Shown here piece after piece: positions 1 to 5,421 of a DNA stretch of 5,421 bases. The first letter of the stretch is position 1. Each line of letters opens with the position of its first letter. A program made the translations under genes and the position numbers. The DNA is taken from the NCBI GenBank assembly GCA_033813475.1, contig JAPXRP010000249.1, positions 1 to 5,421 of the forward strand, read 5' to 3'. Below the pieces are notes generated by a model, which saw only the letters and a program-made list of their open reading frames with translations, was not told where the DNA came from and ran no database searches. This DNA is from JAAYBR01 sp033813475. Its GTDB lineage: Bacteria; Hydrogenedentota; Hydrogenedentia; Hydrogenedentales; CAITNO01.

Positions 1-36
1 GAAGCCGCGCAGGGAATGGAGGTTCTGCCATCATGA
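1..36 (+). CDS. C-terminal end of an upstream gene (partial, unidentified)
   Basis: Reading from base 1 in frame gives EAAQGMEVLPS followed by TGA at 34-36. This stop overlaps the proC start (ATG at 33-35) in an ATGA arrangement, which is typical of translationally coupled genes in one operon. Only 11 residues are visible, too few to name a family. In many bacteria the gene before proC is a YggS-type PLP-binding protein, but nothing in these residues shows that. The frame could also be open by chance in GC-rich DNA; the exact ATGA overlap is the main reason to believe it. Confidence 0.45.
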   Translation, partial: EAAQGMEVLPS

Positions 37-845
37 ACAAATGCACGGGAACGCTCGGTTTTCTGGGGTTTGGCAACATGGGCCTCGCCATTGCGGCGGG
101 CCTGCTGGACCGCAAGGTCTATCCGGCAAAACGCATTCTTGTGTTTGACCCGGAGTCGGTCCGGCAGGCGGCGGCGCGGGAAATGGGCCTGCGGGTCATG
201 GATACGCCGCGGGAGCTGGCGGAGGCGTCGGACACGCTGATGTTCGCCGTGAAGCCCCAGGTGTGGCGCGCGGCGGCGGAGTCCCTCGCCTCGGCGCTCC
301 GGGGGGACGCGCTCGTCCTCTCCATCATGGCGGGCGTGCCCATTGCGGCGCTGCGCGCGGCCCTGGGCGGGAACGCGAAGGTCATCCGCGTCATGCCGAA
401 CACCCCGGCCATGGTGCGGGCGGGCGCCGCGGGCATCGCCCCGGGCCCCGGATGCGGCGACGCCGACACGGACACCGCCCGGACGATTTTCGAGGCCGTG
501 GGCATCGCGGAAGTCGTGAAGGAAAAGGATTTGGACGCCATCACCGCCCTGAGCGGGAGCGGGCCGGCGTATTTCTTCCTGCTGGTGGAATGCCTGACGA
601 AGGCGGCGGTGGCCGAGGGGCTGGACCAGGCGGTGGCGGCGCGGCTGGCCGCGCAGACGGCGCTCGGCGCGGGACGGCTGCTGATGGAGTCCGGCGAGGA
701 CGCCGCCGTGCTGCGGGAACGGGTCACCTCCAAGGGCGGCACCACCTTCGCCGCGCTGGAGACTTTCCGCGCGCACAACTTCGAGGAGACCGTGCTGGCG
801 GCGGTGCGGGCCGCCGCGGCGCGTTCAAGGGAACTCGGGAAATAG
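33..845 (+). CDS. proC: Pyrroline-5-carboxylate reductase
   Basis: This cytoplasmic enzyme reduces L-1-pyrroline-5-carboxylate to L-proline with NAD(P)H, the last step of proline synthesis. The 270-residue length is normal for the family. The N-terminal Rossmann fold shows the dinucleotide motif GFGNMG at residues 12-17. VMPNTPA at 120-126 is the conserved family segment after the Rossmann sheet. The C-terminal helical dimerisation domain carries LSGSGPAY at 173-180 and the P5CR signature VTSKGGTT at 231-238, both substrate-binding regions in known ProC structures. The start is supported by TGGAGG at 17-22, ten bases before the ATG, and by the Rossmann strand beginning at about residue 8. The gene ends with TAG at 843-845 and is followed by hairpins, so it probably ends a transcript begun upstream. 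It looks intact and ordinary. Confidence 0.97.
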   Translation: MNKCTGTLGFLGFGNMGLAIAAGLLDRKVYPAKRILVFDPESVRQAAAREMGLRVMDTPRELAEASDTLMFAVKPQVWRAAAESLASALRGDALVLSIMAGVPIAALRAALGGNAKVIRVMPNTPAMVRAGAAGIAPGPGCGDADTDTARTIFEAVGIAEVVKEKDLDAITALSGSGPAYFFLLVECLTKAAVAEGLDQAVAARLAAQTALGAGRLLMESGEDAAVLRERVTSKGGTTFAALETFRAHNFEETVLAAVRAAAARSRELGK

Positions 846-847
846 TG

Positions 848-869
848 TCCGTCCGCCGTCGGGGACGGA
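848..869 (+). terminator. GC hairpin just after proC
   Basis: TCCGTCC at 848-854 pairs perfectly with GGACGGA at 863-869, leaving an 8-nt loop. It starts two bases after the proC stop codon. There is no T-run after it, so it is not a textbook intrinsic terminator. It may stabilise the proC mRNA 3' end or help end transcription together with the second hairpin. The stem is seen directly; the role is inferred. Confidence 0.45.
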
Positions 870-874
870 TGCGG

Positions 875-899
875 CCGGGTGCGGCGCCGCCGCACCCGG
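875..899 (+). terminator. Strong GC hairpin before the GHL10 gene
   Basis: CCGGGTGCGG at 875-884 pairs perfectly with CCGCACCCGG at 890-899 around a 5-nt centre, CGCCG. The centre can close one further C-G pair, giving an 11-bp stem with a 3-nt loop. No T-run follows; the next bases are GAAAGGAG, the ribosome site of the next gene. It could be a terminator of the kind found without a T-run in GC-rich genomes. It could equally be a 5'-leader structure beside the ribosome site that affects translation of the gene at 913. Confidence 0.55.
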
Positions 900-900
900 G

Positions 901-907
901 AAAGGAG
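901..907 (+). promoter_or_regulatory. Ribosome binding site abutting a hairpin
   Basis: AAAGGAG lies five bases before the ATG at 913 and one base after the foot of the 875-899 hairpin. The site fixes the start codon. Its position against a stable stem means folding of the leader could affect ribosome access, which is an inference. Confidence 0.7.
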
Positions 908-912
908 CGGCC

Positions 913-2037
913 ATGGGACGGTTTGCGCTGACGGTGCTTCTGGTTTCCGCGTGCTGCGGCGCCTTCGGCGCGGGGGCGCCCCTCTCCGGGGTGTATCTGC
1001 ACCCCGTGGAGTACGCGGACGCGCCGGGGTCCGCGGAGGAGCGGGCGGCCCTGGTGGACGCCGCGCTGGACAAGGTGGCCGCCTGCGGGTTCACCACCCT
1101 CATCCCCTACGCCAACACCTCGGCGGGACGGGACTTCTGGCCCTCCGACTCCCCCGAGACCTGGCAGGACGGGGCCTGGGACGCGCTGGGGGTGCTGGCG
1201 GAGAAGGCGCGGGCGCGGGGGCTCAAGGTCATGCCCGGCTTCTGCGTGCTCATTTCGGGGCATGAGGAGCCGCGCGGGATTCTGGCGGCGCACCCCGAAT
1301 GGGCACTGCGCGCCGCCGACGGCAAACCGCAGGGATACATTTCCCCCGCCAATCCTGCGGCCCGGGCGTGGGTGGTGGCGCATGTGCGGAGCATGGTGGC
1401 GCACATCCGGCCCGACGGGATCATGCTGGACTACCTGCGCTATCCGAGCCAGGGGAACATCCGCCTGGACCCGGAGGGGGAAAAGGTGTTTGAGAGCCAG
1501 GCGCCAAAGGGCGAAACCCCCGAGGCGCGCAAGGCCCGGTTTCAGCAGTTCAAGGAGGACGCGATCACGGCCCTCATGACCGAGCTGCACGCCATGCTTC
1601 AGGAGGAAGCCCCGGGCATCCGCACCGGCCTCTACACCTGGGGGGCCAGCGTGGCGTCCGGGAGCCCCGTCGGCCAGTGCTGGCCGCGCTGGGTGCGCGC
1701 GGGCATGCTGGACGTGCTGAACGTGTCCGGCTACTGCTACACGGAGAATTACGGGGACAAGTACATGGAGGCCTTCGACACGCGCCTGCGGGACGCGGCG
1801 GCGCTGGCCCGCGGGGCGGGCGGAAAGATCGAGCTGACCTTCGCCCTCGGCGTGGTCACCAGCCACGGCGGCGTGAAGAAGCCGGAGGAGATCGGGGAGT
1901 ACCTCGCCGTCGCGCGGAAGGCCGGATACGGCGGCGTGGCCGCCTTCGCGTGGCGGACCATGGAGAAGTATACCGACGACGCCGCGCGCGCCGGATGGTT
2001 CAAGCTGTCCGCCGCGCCCGGGGACACGGGCAGATGA
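913..2037 (+). CDS. Secreted GHL10/YngK-type glycosyl hydrolase-like protein
   Basis: A 374-residue protein of the glycosyl-hydrolase-like 10 group (family 10 glycosylhydrolase, YngK-like), predicted to form a TIM barrel acting on an extracellular or periplasmic glycan. The N-terminus is hydrophobic and exported: VSAC at 11-14 would serve as a lipobox, though signal peptidase cleavage after AGA at 20-22 is also possible. The mature part opens with a barrel strand (GVYLHP). HPEW at 127-130 followed by YISPANP at 142-148 matches the family pattern. DGIMLDYLRYP at 168-178 is its hallmark, with Asp173 on the strand end where an active-site acidic residue is expected. The last barrel strand is GVAAFAW, close to the C-terminus, so there is no extra domain. 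The start is set by AAAGGAG at 901-907. The stop overlaps the next gene by ATGA. Substrate and activity are not determined; many family members lack biochemical characterisation. Confidence 0.87.
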   Translation: MGRFALTVLLVSACCGAFGAGAPLSGVYLHPVEYADAPGSAEERAALVDAALDKVAACGFTTLIPYANTSAGRDFWPSDSPETWQDGAWDALGVLAEKARARGLKVMPGFCVLISGHEEPRGILAAHPEWALRAADGKPQGYISPANPAARAWVVAHVRSMVAHIRPDGIMLDYLRYPSQGNIRLDPEGEKVFESQAPKGETPEARKARFQQFKEDAITALMTELHAMLQEEAPGIRTGLYTWGASVASGSPVGQCWPRWVRAGMLDVLNVSGYCYTENYGDKYMEAFDTRLRDAAALARGAGGKIELTFALGVVTSHGGVKKPEEIGEYLAVARKAGYGGVAAFAWRTMEKYTDDAARAGWFKLSAAPGDTGR

Positions 2038-4031
2038 CCCGGATTTCCCTTCTCTTCCTGGGGGCCGTGTATGCGGCGGTTCTGGCCTGCGCGGGCTGCG
2101 CCCGCGACGACCTCGGCTACGAGTACCTGGACAACGGCGTCATCCGCGTGGGAATCTCCAAGACCTGGGGCGGGGCGGTCGGCTATCTGGCCGAGAGCGG
2201 GCGCCCCGAGAGGAACTACATCAACCGGCACGACAGCGGGCGGCTGGTGCAGTACTCGTACTACGGGCTGCCCCGGTCCAACGACGGCGTGTATCCCGAC
2301 TGGCCGTGGAACCCCGTGGCGGGGGGCGACGGGCACGGAAACCCCTCGGGCATTCTCAGCGTCAGCAACGACGGCGAGACCATCGTGGTGCGGACCAATC
2401 CCCTGGACTGGTCCGGTGACGGGCGGCGGACGGGGACGGTCTTCGAGACCCGGTACACCCTGGAGGGGCGCGCGGTCCGGATACAGAACACCCTGTGCAA
2501 CGACGCCCAGAACCATCATTCCGGGGGGCCGGGTTTCGACCAGGAAATCCCGGCGCTCTATGTGACCGCGGACCTCGAAACGCTCACCTACTACGGCGGC
2601 GAAGCGCCGTTCTCCGGCGGAGACCTTTCGCGGGCGGAGCCGGGGCCGCCCCCGGCGGGCATGCGGCTCCAGGCCACGGAATGCTGGGCGGCCTACGTCA
2701 ACGCGGCCGGGTTCGGGGTGGGGGTGTGCGTGCCCGGCGTCACCCTGATCGGAAACGCCTTTCGGCACGGCGGGCAGGGGGTGGCGGAGGACGACGCCCC
2801 CGACACCAACTACTTCGCCTTCTGCGGCAGGTTCAACGTCACGCCGCATCTGGTGCGCACGGACACCGCCTATCTGGTGCTGGGGACGCTGGACGACATC
2901 CGCAGCCTGGCCGTGGAAAAACGCGGGGAGACGGCCCCTCCCCCGCCGGTGGTCACCGCCGGGGAAGATGCCCCCCCCTGGGAAGAACCCCTCTGGCGCG
3001 ACGGCCCGGTCCGGGGGGAAAGCGTGGTGTTCGTGGAAAGGGAGCGCGGACTCCCCCCGGCCGCCGATCTCCTGTTCAGGCCGGATTCGCCGGTCCGGCT
3101 ATGGCACCCGGCAGCGGGGGAAGTCTTTGAGGAGGGGCGCGACTTTGTCGTGAACGCCCGCCGCCGCCGGCTGGAGTGGGTGGAGGGGTCCCGCGTGCCC
3201 CACACGCCCCCGGGCGCGGTGTTTCCCCCGCGCGGACAGGGGGCGCTGCCCCACCGCAACGGCCGGAACGACCTCTACTGCGCCGCCTGGCGCCCCTTCC
3301 ATGACATGCAGCTCGCGGCGGCCTACGCGCACGACGGCGACCGTTGGGAAGACCTCGCGGAGCATGGCCCCGCCCCGGCGGAAGACACCCTTCCCCGGAC
3401 CCTGGGACGGCTGCGCGGCGGGGAGGCGGTGCATGTCGTGGTGCTTGGCGACAGCATCTCGGTGGGCGCCGACGCGTCGGGGTGGTGGGGCGACATTCCG
3501 CCGTTCCAGCCGCCGTACACCGAACTGGTCGCAGACGGCCTGCGGGCAGCCTACGGGGCCGACGTCCGGCTCACCAACCTCTCCGTCGGAGGCACCACCG
3601 CCGCCTGGGGCTGCGAGCAGTCTGGACGTGTTGCGGAGCTTGCCCCCGACCTGGCAATCGTGGCCTTCGGCATGAACGACCAGGCGGCCGGGGTGTCCCC
3701 CGGGGAGTACGGGGGGAGTCTGCGCCGCATCCTCGACAGCGTCTCCGCCGCAAGCCCCGGGACGGAGTTCATTGTGGTCGCCTCCATGCCCTCCAGCCCG
3801 GAATGGGAGAACACCTCCCTTCGCCGCTTTGCGGCCTACGCCCGGGAAGTGCGGGCGCTCCAGGGAGCGGGCCGCGCGGCGGCCGACCTGACCACCATCT
3901 GGACGGCGCTGCTCACCCGGAAACCCTTTTTCGCCCTCACCGGAAACGGGGTGAACCACCCGAACGATTTCGGCCACCGCATCCAGGCGCAGGCGGTTCT
4001 TGAGCTGCTCGGGGCGTTTGACGCCCCGTAG
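2034..4031 (+). CDS. Putative lipoprotein: large beta-domain fused to SGNH/GDSL esterase
   Basis: A 665-residue exported protein. The first 22 residues form a signal peptide with VLAC at 16-19 as a plausible lipobox. Residues about 29-295 form a beta-rich domain with YLDNGVIRVG from 31, WPWNPVAGGD from 90 and DQEIPALY at 169-176. I recall similar motifs in uncharacterised bacterial secreted proteins but cannot name the family. A proline-rich link (PPPP at 302-305) leads to a middle beta-domain containing VFEEGRDFVV, of the kind that precedes some esterases. Residues about 465-660 are an SGNH/GDSL hydrolase: GDS at 472-474 (Ser474 nucleophile), SVGG at 517-520, GMND at 546-549 (Asn548) and NHPND at 641-645 (His642). 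The usual Asp three before the His is Gly639 here. It probably removes acyl groups from a glycan. The ATG overlaps the previous stop (ATGA) with only a weak ribosome site, suggesting translational coupling. The frame is open upstream to 1677, but the signal peptide supports 2034. Confidence 0.85.
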   Translation: MTRISLLFLGAVYAAVLACAGCARDDLGYEYLDNGVIRVGISKTWGGAVGYLAESGRPERNYINRHDSGRLVQYSYYGLPRSNDGVYPDWPWNPVAGGDGHGNPSGILSVSNDGETIVVRTNPLDWSGDGRRTGTVFETRYTLEGRAVRIQNTLCNDAQNHHSGGPGFDQEIPALYVTADLETLTYYGGEAPFSGGDLSRAEPGPPPAGMRLQATECWAAYVNAAGFGVGVCVPGVTLIGNAFRHGGQGVAEDDAPDTNYFAFCGRFNVTPHLVRTDTAYLVLGTLDDIRSLAVEKRGETAPPPPVVTAGEDAPPWEEPLWRDGPVRGESVVFVERERGLPPAADLLFRPDSPVRLWHPAAGEVFEEGRDFVVNARRRRLEWVEGSRVPHTPPGAVFPPRGQGALPHRNGRNDLYCAAWRPFHDMQLAAAYAHDGDRWEDLAEHGPAPAEDTLPRTLGRLRGGEAVHVVVLGDSISVGADASGWWGDIPPFQPPYTELVADGLRAAYGADVRLTNLSVGGTTAAWGCEQSGRVAELAPDLAIVAFGMNDQAAGVSPGEYGGSLRRILDSVSAASPGTEFIVVASMPSSPEWENTSLRRFAAYAREVRALQGAGRAAADLTTIWTALLTRKPFFALTGNGVNHPNDFGHRIQAQAVLELLGAFDAP

Positions 4032-4057
4032 CGTCCATGGTTTAGGCGGTCTGTGAA

Positions 4058-4064
4058 AAGGAGG
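4058..4064 (+). promoter_or_regulatory. Ribosome binding site that decides the GH31 start
   Basis: AAGGAGG sits seven bases before ATG at 4072, which is near-ideal spacing. The in-frame GTG at 4066 is only one base from this site and therefore too close to be used. The gene should start at 4072. The rest of the 40-base gap after the stop at 4029-4031 shows no clear terminator or promoter, which fits read-through from the preceding gene. Confidence 0.8.
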
Positions 4065-4071
4065 TGTGTCC

Positions 4072-5322
4072 ATGATTCTGTGCGGAGTCCTTCTCGGCGC
4101 CGTGGCCTTGCTGGCCACCGGCCAGACACCGGCCAACGTTGTTTCCCCGTCCGTTGAATCCGTCGCGCCGGGGGTGTGGAAAGTCTCCTGGGGCACCCCG
4201 GAGGCGCACACCCCCGTGAGCGTCCTCGCACCGTCCCCGAGAACGGAGGCCCTCGGGGCGTTGCCGGAGGCCGCAGAACCGCCGCTGCCCCCGGAGGCGT
4301 TCCGGTTCCGCACCAACGCGCGCGGGCTGGTGGTGGAGCTGCCCATGACCCCCTCGGAGCAGATTTTCGGCCTCGGCCTGCACCCCACCCTGTTCAACTG
4401 CACCGACACGCGCAAGGAGATGGTCGTCAACGACCACCAGGAGGACGGGGACGGATCGTCCCACGCGCCCGCCCCGTTCTATGTCTCCACCCGGGGCTAC
4501 GGGGTTTTCGTGGACACGGCGCGGTATGCGCGGTTCTATTGCGGGAACCTGGCCCCCGTGGCGGAGAACGCCTCCGCCGCCGCGGAAGGCGGACCGGCGG
4601 ACACCACGGAGGACCTCTACCGCCACCGGGCCCTGTCGGCCAAGACCATGACCGTCGAGGTGCCCGTGGCGAAGGGCGTGGACGTGTATCTCTTCGCCGG
4701 ACCGGACATAAAGACGGCGGTCCAGCGCTACAACCTGTTCTCCGGCGGCGGGTGCCTGCCGCCGCTGTGGGGTCTCGGCGTCTACTACCGCGGCCACACC
4801 AAGTTCAGCGCCGCCGAGGTGCTCTCCACGGCGAAGCTGATCCGCGGCAGCGGCATGCCCTGCGACGTGTTCGGCCTGGAGCCCGGATGGCACACCCACG
4901 CCTACTCCTGCACCTATGTGTGGAGCCCCGAGCGCTGGCCCGACCCGGACGGGTTCATCCGCGAGATGCGCGGCATGGGCTACGAGCTGAACCTGTGGGA
5001 GCACGCCTTTGTGCATCCCGACTCGCCCCTGCGCGCGCCGCTGCTGCCGCTGTCCGGCGACTATGAGGTGTGGCGGGGGCTGGTGCCGGACTTCTCCCTG
5101 CCCGAGGCGCGCGCCCTGTTCGCTGACTACCACGAGCGCGAGCTGGTGCGGAAGGGGATCACGGGGTTCAAGCTGGACGAGTGCGACAACCAGCCGAACA
5201 AAAAGGACCCGTGGTCGTTCCCCGAGCTCTCGAAGTTCCCTTCCGGCATGGACGGCGAGCAGATGCACGGCCTGTTCGGCAGCCTGTATCAGAACAGGAC
5301 TTCCCCCAAGATTTTCGGGTAA
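4072..5322 (+). CDS. GH31 glycoside hydrolase, 3'-truncated (likely pseudogene)
   Basis: The N-terminal 416 residues of a family GH31 enzyme (alpha-glucosidase, alpha-xylosidase and relatives). Members usually have about 650-800 residues. Residues 1-21 are a hydrophobic, signal-like segment without the usual positive charge. The N-terminal beta-sandwich contains EQIFGLG at 96-102 and HAPAPFYVS from 131. The barrel begins around LPPLWGLG at 229-236. DVFGLEPGWH at 265-274 is a conserved substrate-pocket strand. FKLDECD at 366-372 corresponds to the family's nucleophile segment, making Asp369 the likely nucleophile. GH31-like sequence runs through LYQ at 405-407, then changes to an unrelated tail (NRTSPKIFG) and TAA. 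The acid/base aspartate, about 65 residues after the nucleophile in characterised enzymes such as YicI, is absent, as are the rest of the barrel and the C-terminal beta-domains. The product should be inactive. Insertion of a mobile element or rearrangement at about 5293 is the simplest cause. Confidence 0.85.
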   Translation: MILCGVLLGAVALLATGQTPANVVSPSVESVAPGVWKVSWGTPEAHTPVSVLAPSPRTEALGALPEAAEPPLPPEAFRFRTNARGLVVELPMTPSEQIFGLGLHPTLFNCTDTRKEMVVNDHQEDGDGSSHAPAPFYVSTRGYGVFVDTARYARFYCGNLAPVAENASAAAEGGPADTTEDLYRHRALSAKTMTVEVPVAKGVDVYLFAGPDIKTAVQRYNLFSGGGCLPPLWGLGVYYRGHTKFSAAEVLSTAKLIRGSGMPCDVFGLEPGWHTHAYSCTYVWSPERWPDPDGFIREMRGMGYELNLWEHAFVHPDSPLRAPLLPLSGDYEVWRGLVPDFSLPEARALFADYHERELVRKGITGFKLDECDNQPNKKDPWSFPELSKFPSGMDGEQMHGLFGSLYQNRTSPKIFG

Positions 5323-5325
5323 AGG

Positions 5326-5353
5326 CTTCGCCTATGACGAGTCGTAGGCGAAG
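5326..5353. repeat. 28-nt near-palindrome (hairpin) at the junction
   Basis: CTTCGCCTA at 5326-5334 pairs perfectly with TAGGCGAAG at 5345-5353. Inside, T5335 and G5344 form a wobble pair and GAC at 5336-5338 mirrors GTC at 5341-5343, so nearly the whole 28 nt is symmetric. The minus-strand stop codon (CTA at 5332-5334 read on +) lies in the left arm. It could be the stem of a terminator for the minus-strand gene, or a structural end-hairpin of a mobile element. It lacks a T-run on either strand directly after the stem. Confidence 0.7.
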
Positions 5354-5421
5354 AGGTCCATCTGTCTGGGGGCGTTTCTCGGGCCCGGGGCCACAGGTTT
5401 TCCCGGATGTCTGGCGAAGAG
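5332..5421 (-). CDS. C-terminal fragment of a minus-strand gene (partial, unidentified)
   Basis: Read on the minus strand from the window edge, 29 codons are open and end with TAG at 5334-5332. The encoded tail ends RQMDLFAYDSS. G or C dominates the third codon positions (21 of 29), which is compatible with coding but a little lower than in the neighbouring genes. The gene would continue beyond base 5421. If the right end of the window is an insertion sequence, this would be the transposase C-terminus. No family motif is visible in 29 residues, and an open frame this short can occur by chance. Confidence 0.35.
   Translation of the reverse strand, partial: LFARHPGKPVAPGPRNAPRQMDLFAYDSS

Larger units (their letters stand above)
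5293..5421. mobile_element. Candidate end of an inserted element (family unknown)
   Basis: GH31 homology stops at about 5292 and the remaining sequence is not explained by any + strand gene. It contains an AT-richer patch (AAGATTTTCGGGTAAAG at 5308-5324), a strong near-palindrome at 5326-5353, and a minus-strand frame open from the window edge to a stop at 5332-5334. A transposase-type gene ending some 40 bases inside the edge of an inserted element would give this layout. I cannot see the other end, matching inverted repeat or target duplication, so the element type is not assigned. A chromosomal rearrangement or an assembly join remains possible. Confidence 0.4.

Noticed and set aside
119..895. 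Long minus-strand frame opposite proC
   Set aside because: Composition is Arg/Ser/Ala-rich with no family motif, and the opposite strand encodes a clear ProC. It is a shadow caused by high GC.
724..1866. 380-codon minus-strand frame across proC and the GHL10 gene
   Set aside because: It crosses the intergenic hairpins and two real genes, and is rich in Arg, Gly, Pro and His without motifs.
1677..2033. Upstream extension of the SGNH fusion protein
   Set aside because: The extension lies inside the GHL10 gene, is Arg/Gly-rich, and would place a signal peptide with a lipobox in the middle of the protein. The ATG at 2034 is the sensible start.
4066..4071. GTG at 4066 as the GH31 start
   Set aside because: It is only one base after AAGGAGG, too close for initiation; ATG at 4072 has ideal spacing.
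3099..4430. 443-codon minus-strand frame across the SGNH and GH31 genes
   Set aside because: It spans a gene boundary and lies opposite proteins with clear catalytic motifs; it is a GC-driven shadow.
4042..5268. 408-codon minus-strand frame opposite GH31
   Set aside because: It is rich in Arg, Gly, His and Val with no recognisable domain; the + strand has convincing GH31 motifs.
5326..5353. Palindrome as an integron attC site
   Set aside because: The conserved attC core triplets (GTT/AAC at the ends of the arms) are not present, and no integrase or cassette arrangement is visible.
5326..5353. Palindrome as a standard intrinsic terminator of the GH31 transcript
   Set aside because: No T-run follows on the + strand, and the native GH31 3' end is missing, so the hairpin belongs to the foreign side of the junction.
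1..5421. CRISPR arrays, tRNA or rRNA genes
   Set aside because: No regularly spaced repeats, cloverleaf-like segments or rRNA landmarks were seen in any part of the window.

Overview
The window is GC-rich (roughly two thirds G+C or more by eye) and densely coding on the + strand, with SD-type ribosome sites and secreted or lipoprotein-type carbohydrate-active proteins. This suggests a Gram-negative, polysaccharide-degrading bacterium. The gene types fit lineages such as Hydrogenedentota, Planctomycetota, Lentisphaerota or Verrucomicrobiota, but that placement is inferred from gene content and cannot be proved here.

Layout: (1) positions 1-36 hold the last 11 codons and stop of an upstream reading frame that overlaps the next start by ATGA. 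(2) 33-845 is proC, a complete pyrroline-5-carboxylate reductase for proline synthesis. (3) 846-912 is a short intergenic gap holding two strong GC hairpins and the ribosome site of the next gene; it probably separates the proline gene from the sugar genes. (4) 913-2037 is a secreted GHL10/YngK-type TIM-barrel glycosidase-like protein. (5) 2034-4031, overlapping it by ATGA, is a putative lipoprotein that joins a large N-terminal beta-rich domain, a middle beta-domain and a C-terminal SGNH/GDSL esterase domain. (6) 4072-5322 is a family GH31 glycoside hydrolase that loses homology abruptly after about position 5292 and stops at 5322, before the region that should supply the acid/base residue. 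(7) About 5293-5421 is sequence that does not belong to the GH31 gene. It carries a 28-nt near-palindrome and the apparent C-terminal end of a minus-strand reading frame, and is best explained as one end of an inserted mobile element or another rearrangement junction.

The three genes from 913 onward look like one co-transcribed set for breaking down a decorated glycan outside the cytoplasm: an endo-type TIM-barrel enzyme, an esterase that could remove acyl groups, and an exo-acting alpha-glycosidase. The last gene is broken. The substrate cannot be read from the sequence. I found no CRISPR array, tRNA or rRNA. The least explained parts are the right-hand junction and the unusual SGNH fusion protein.
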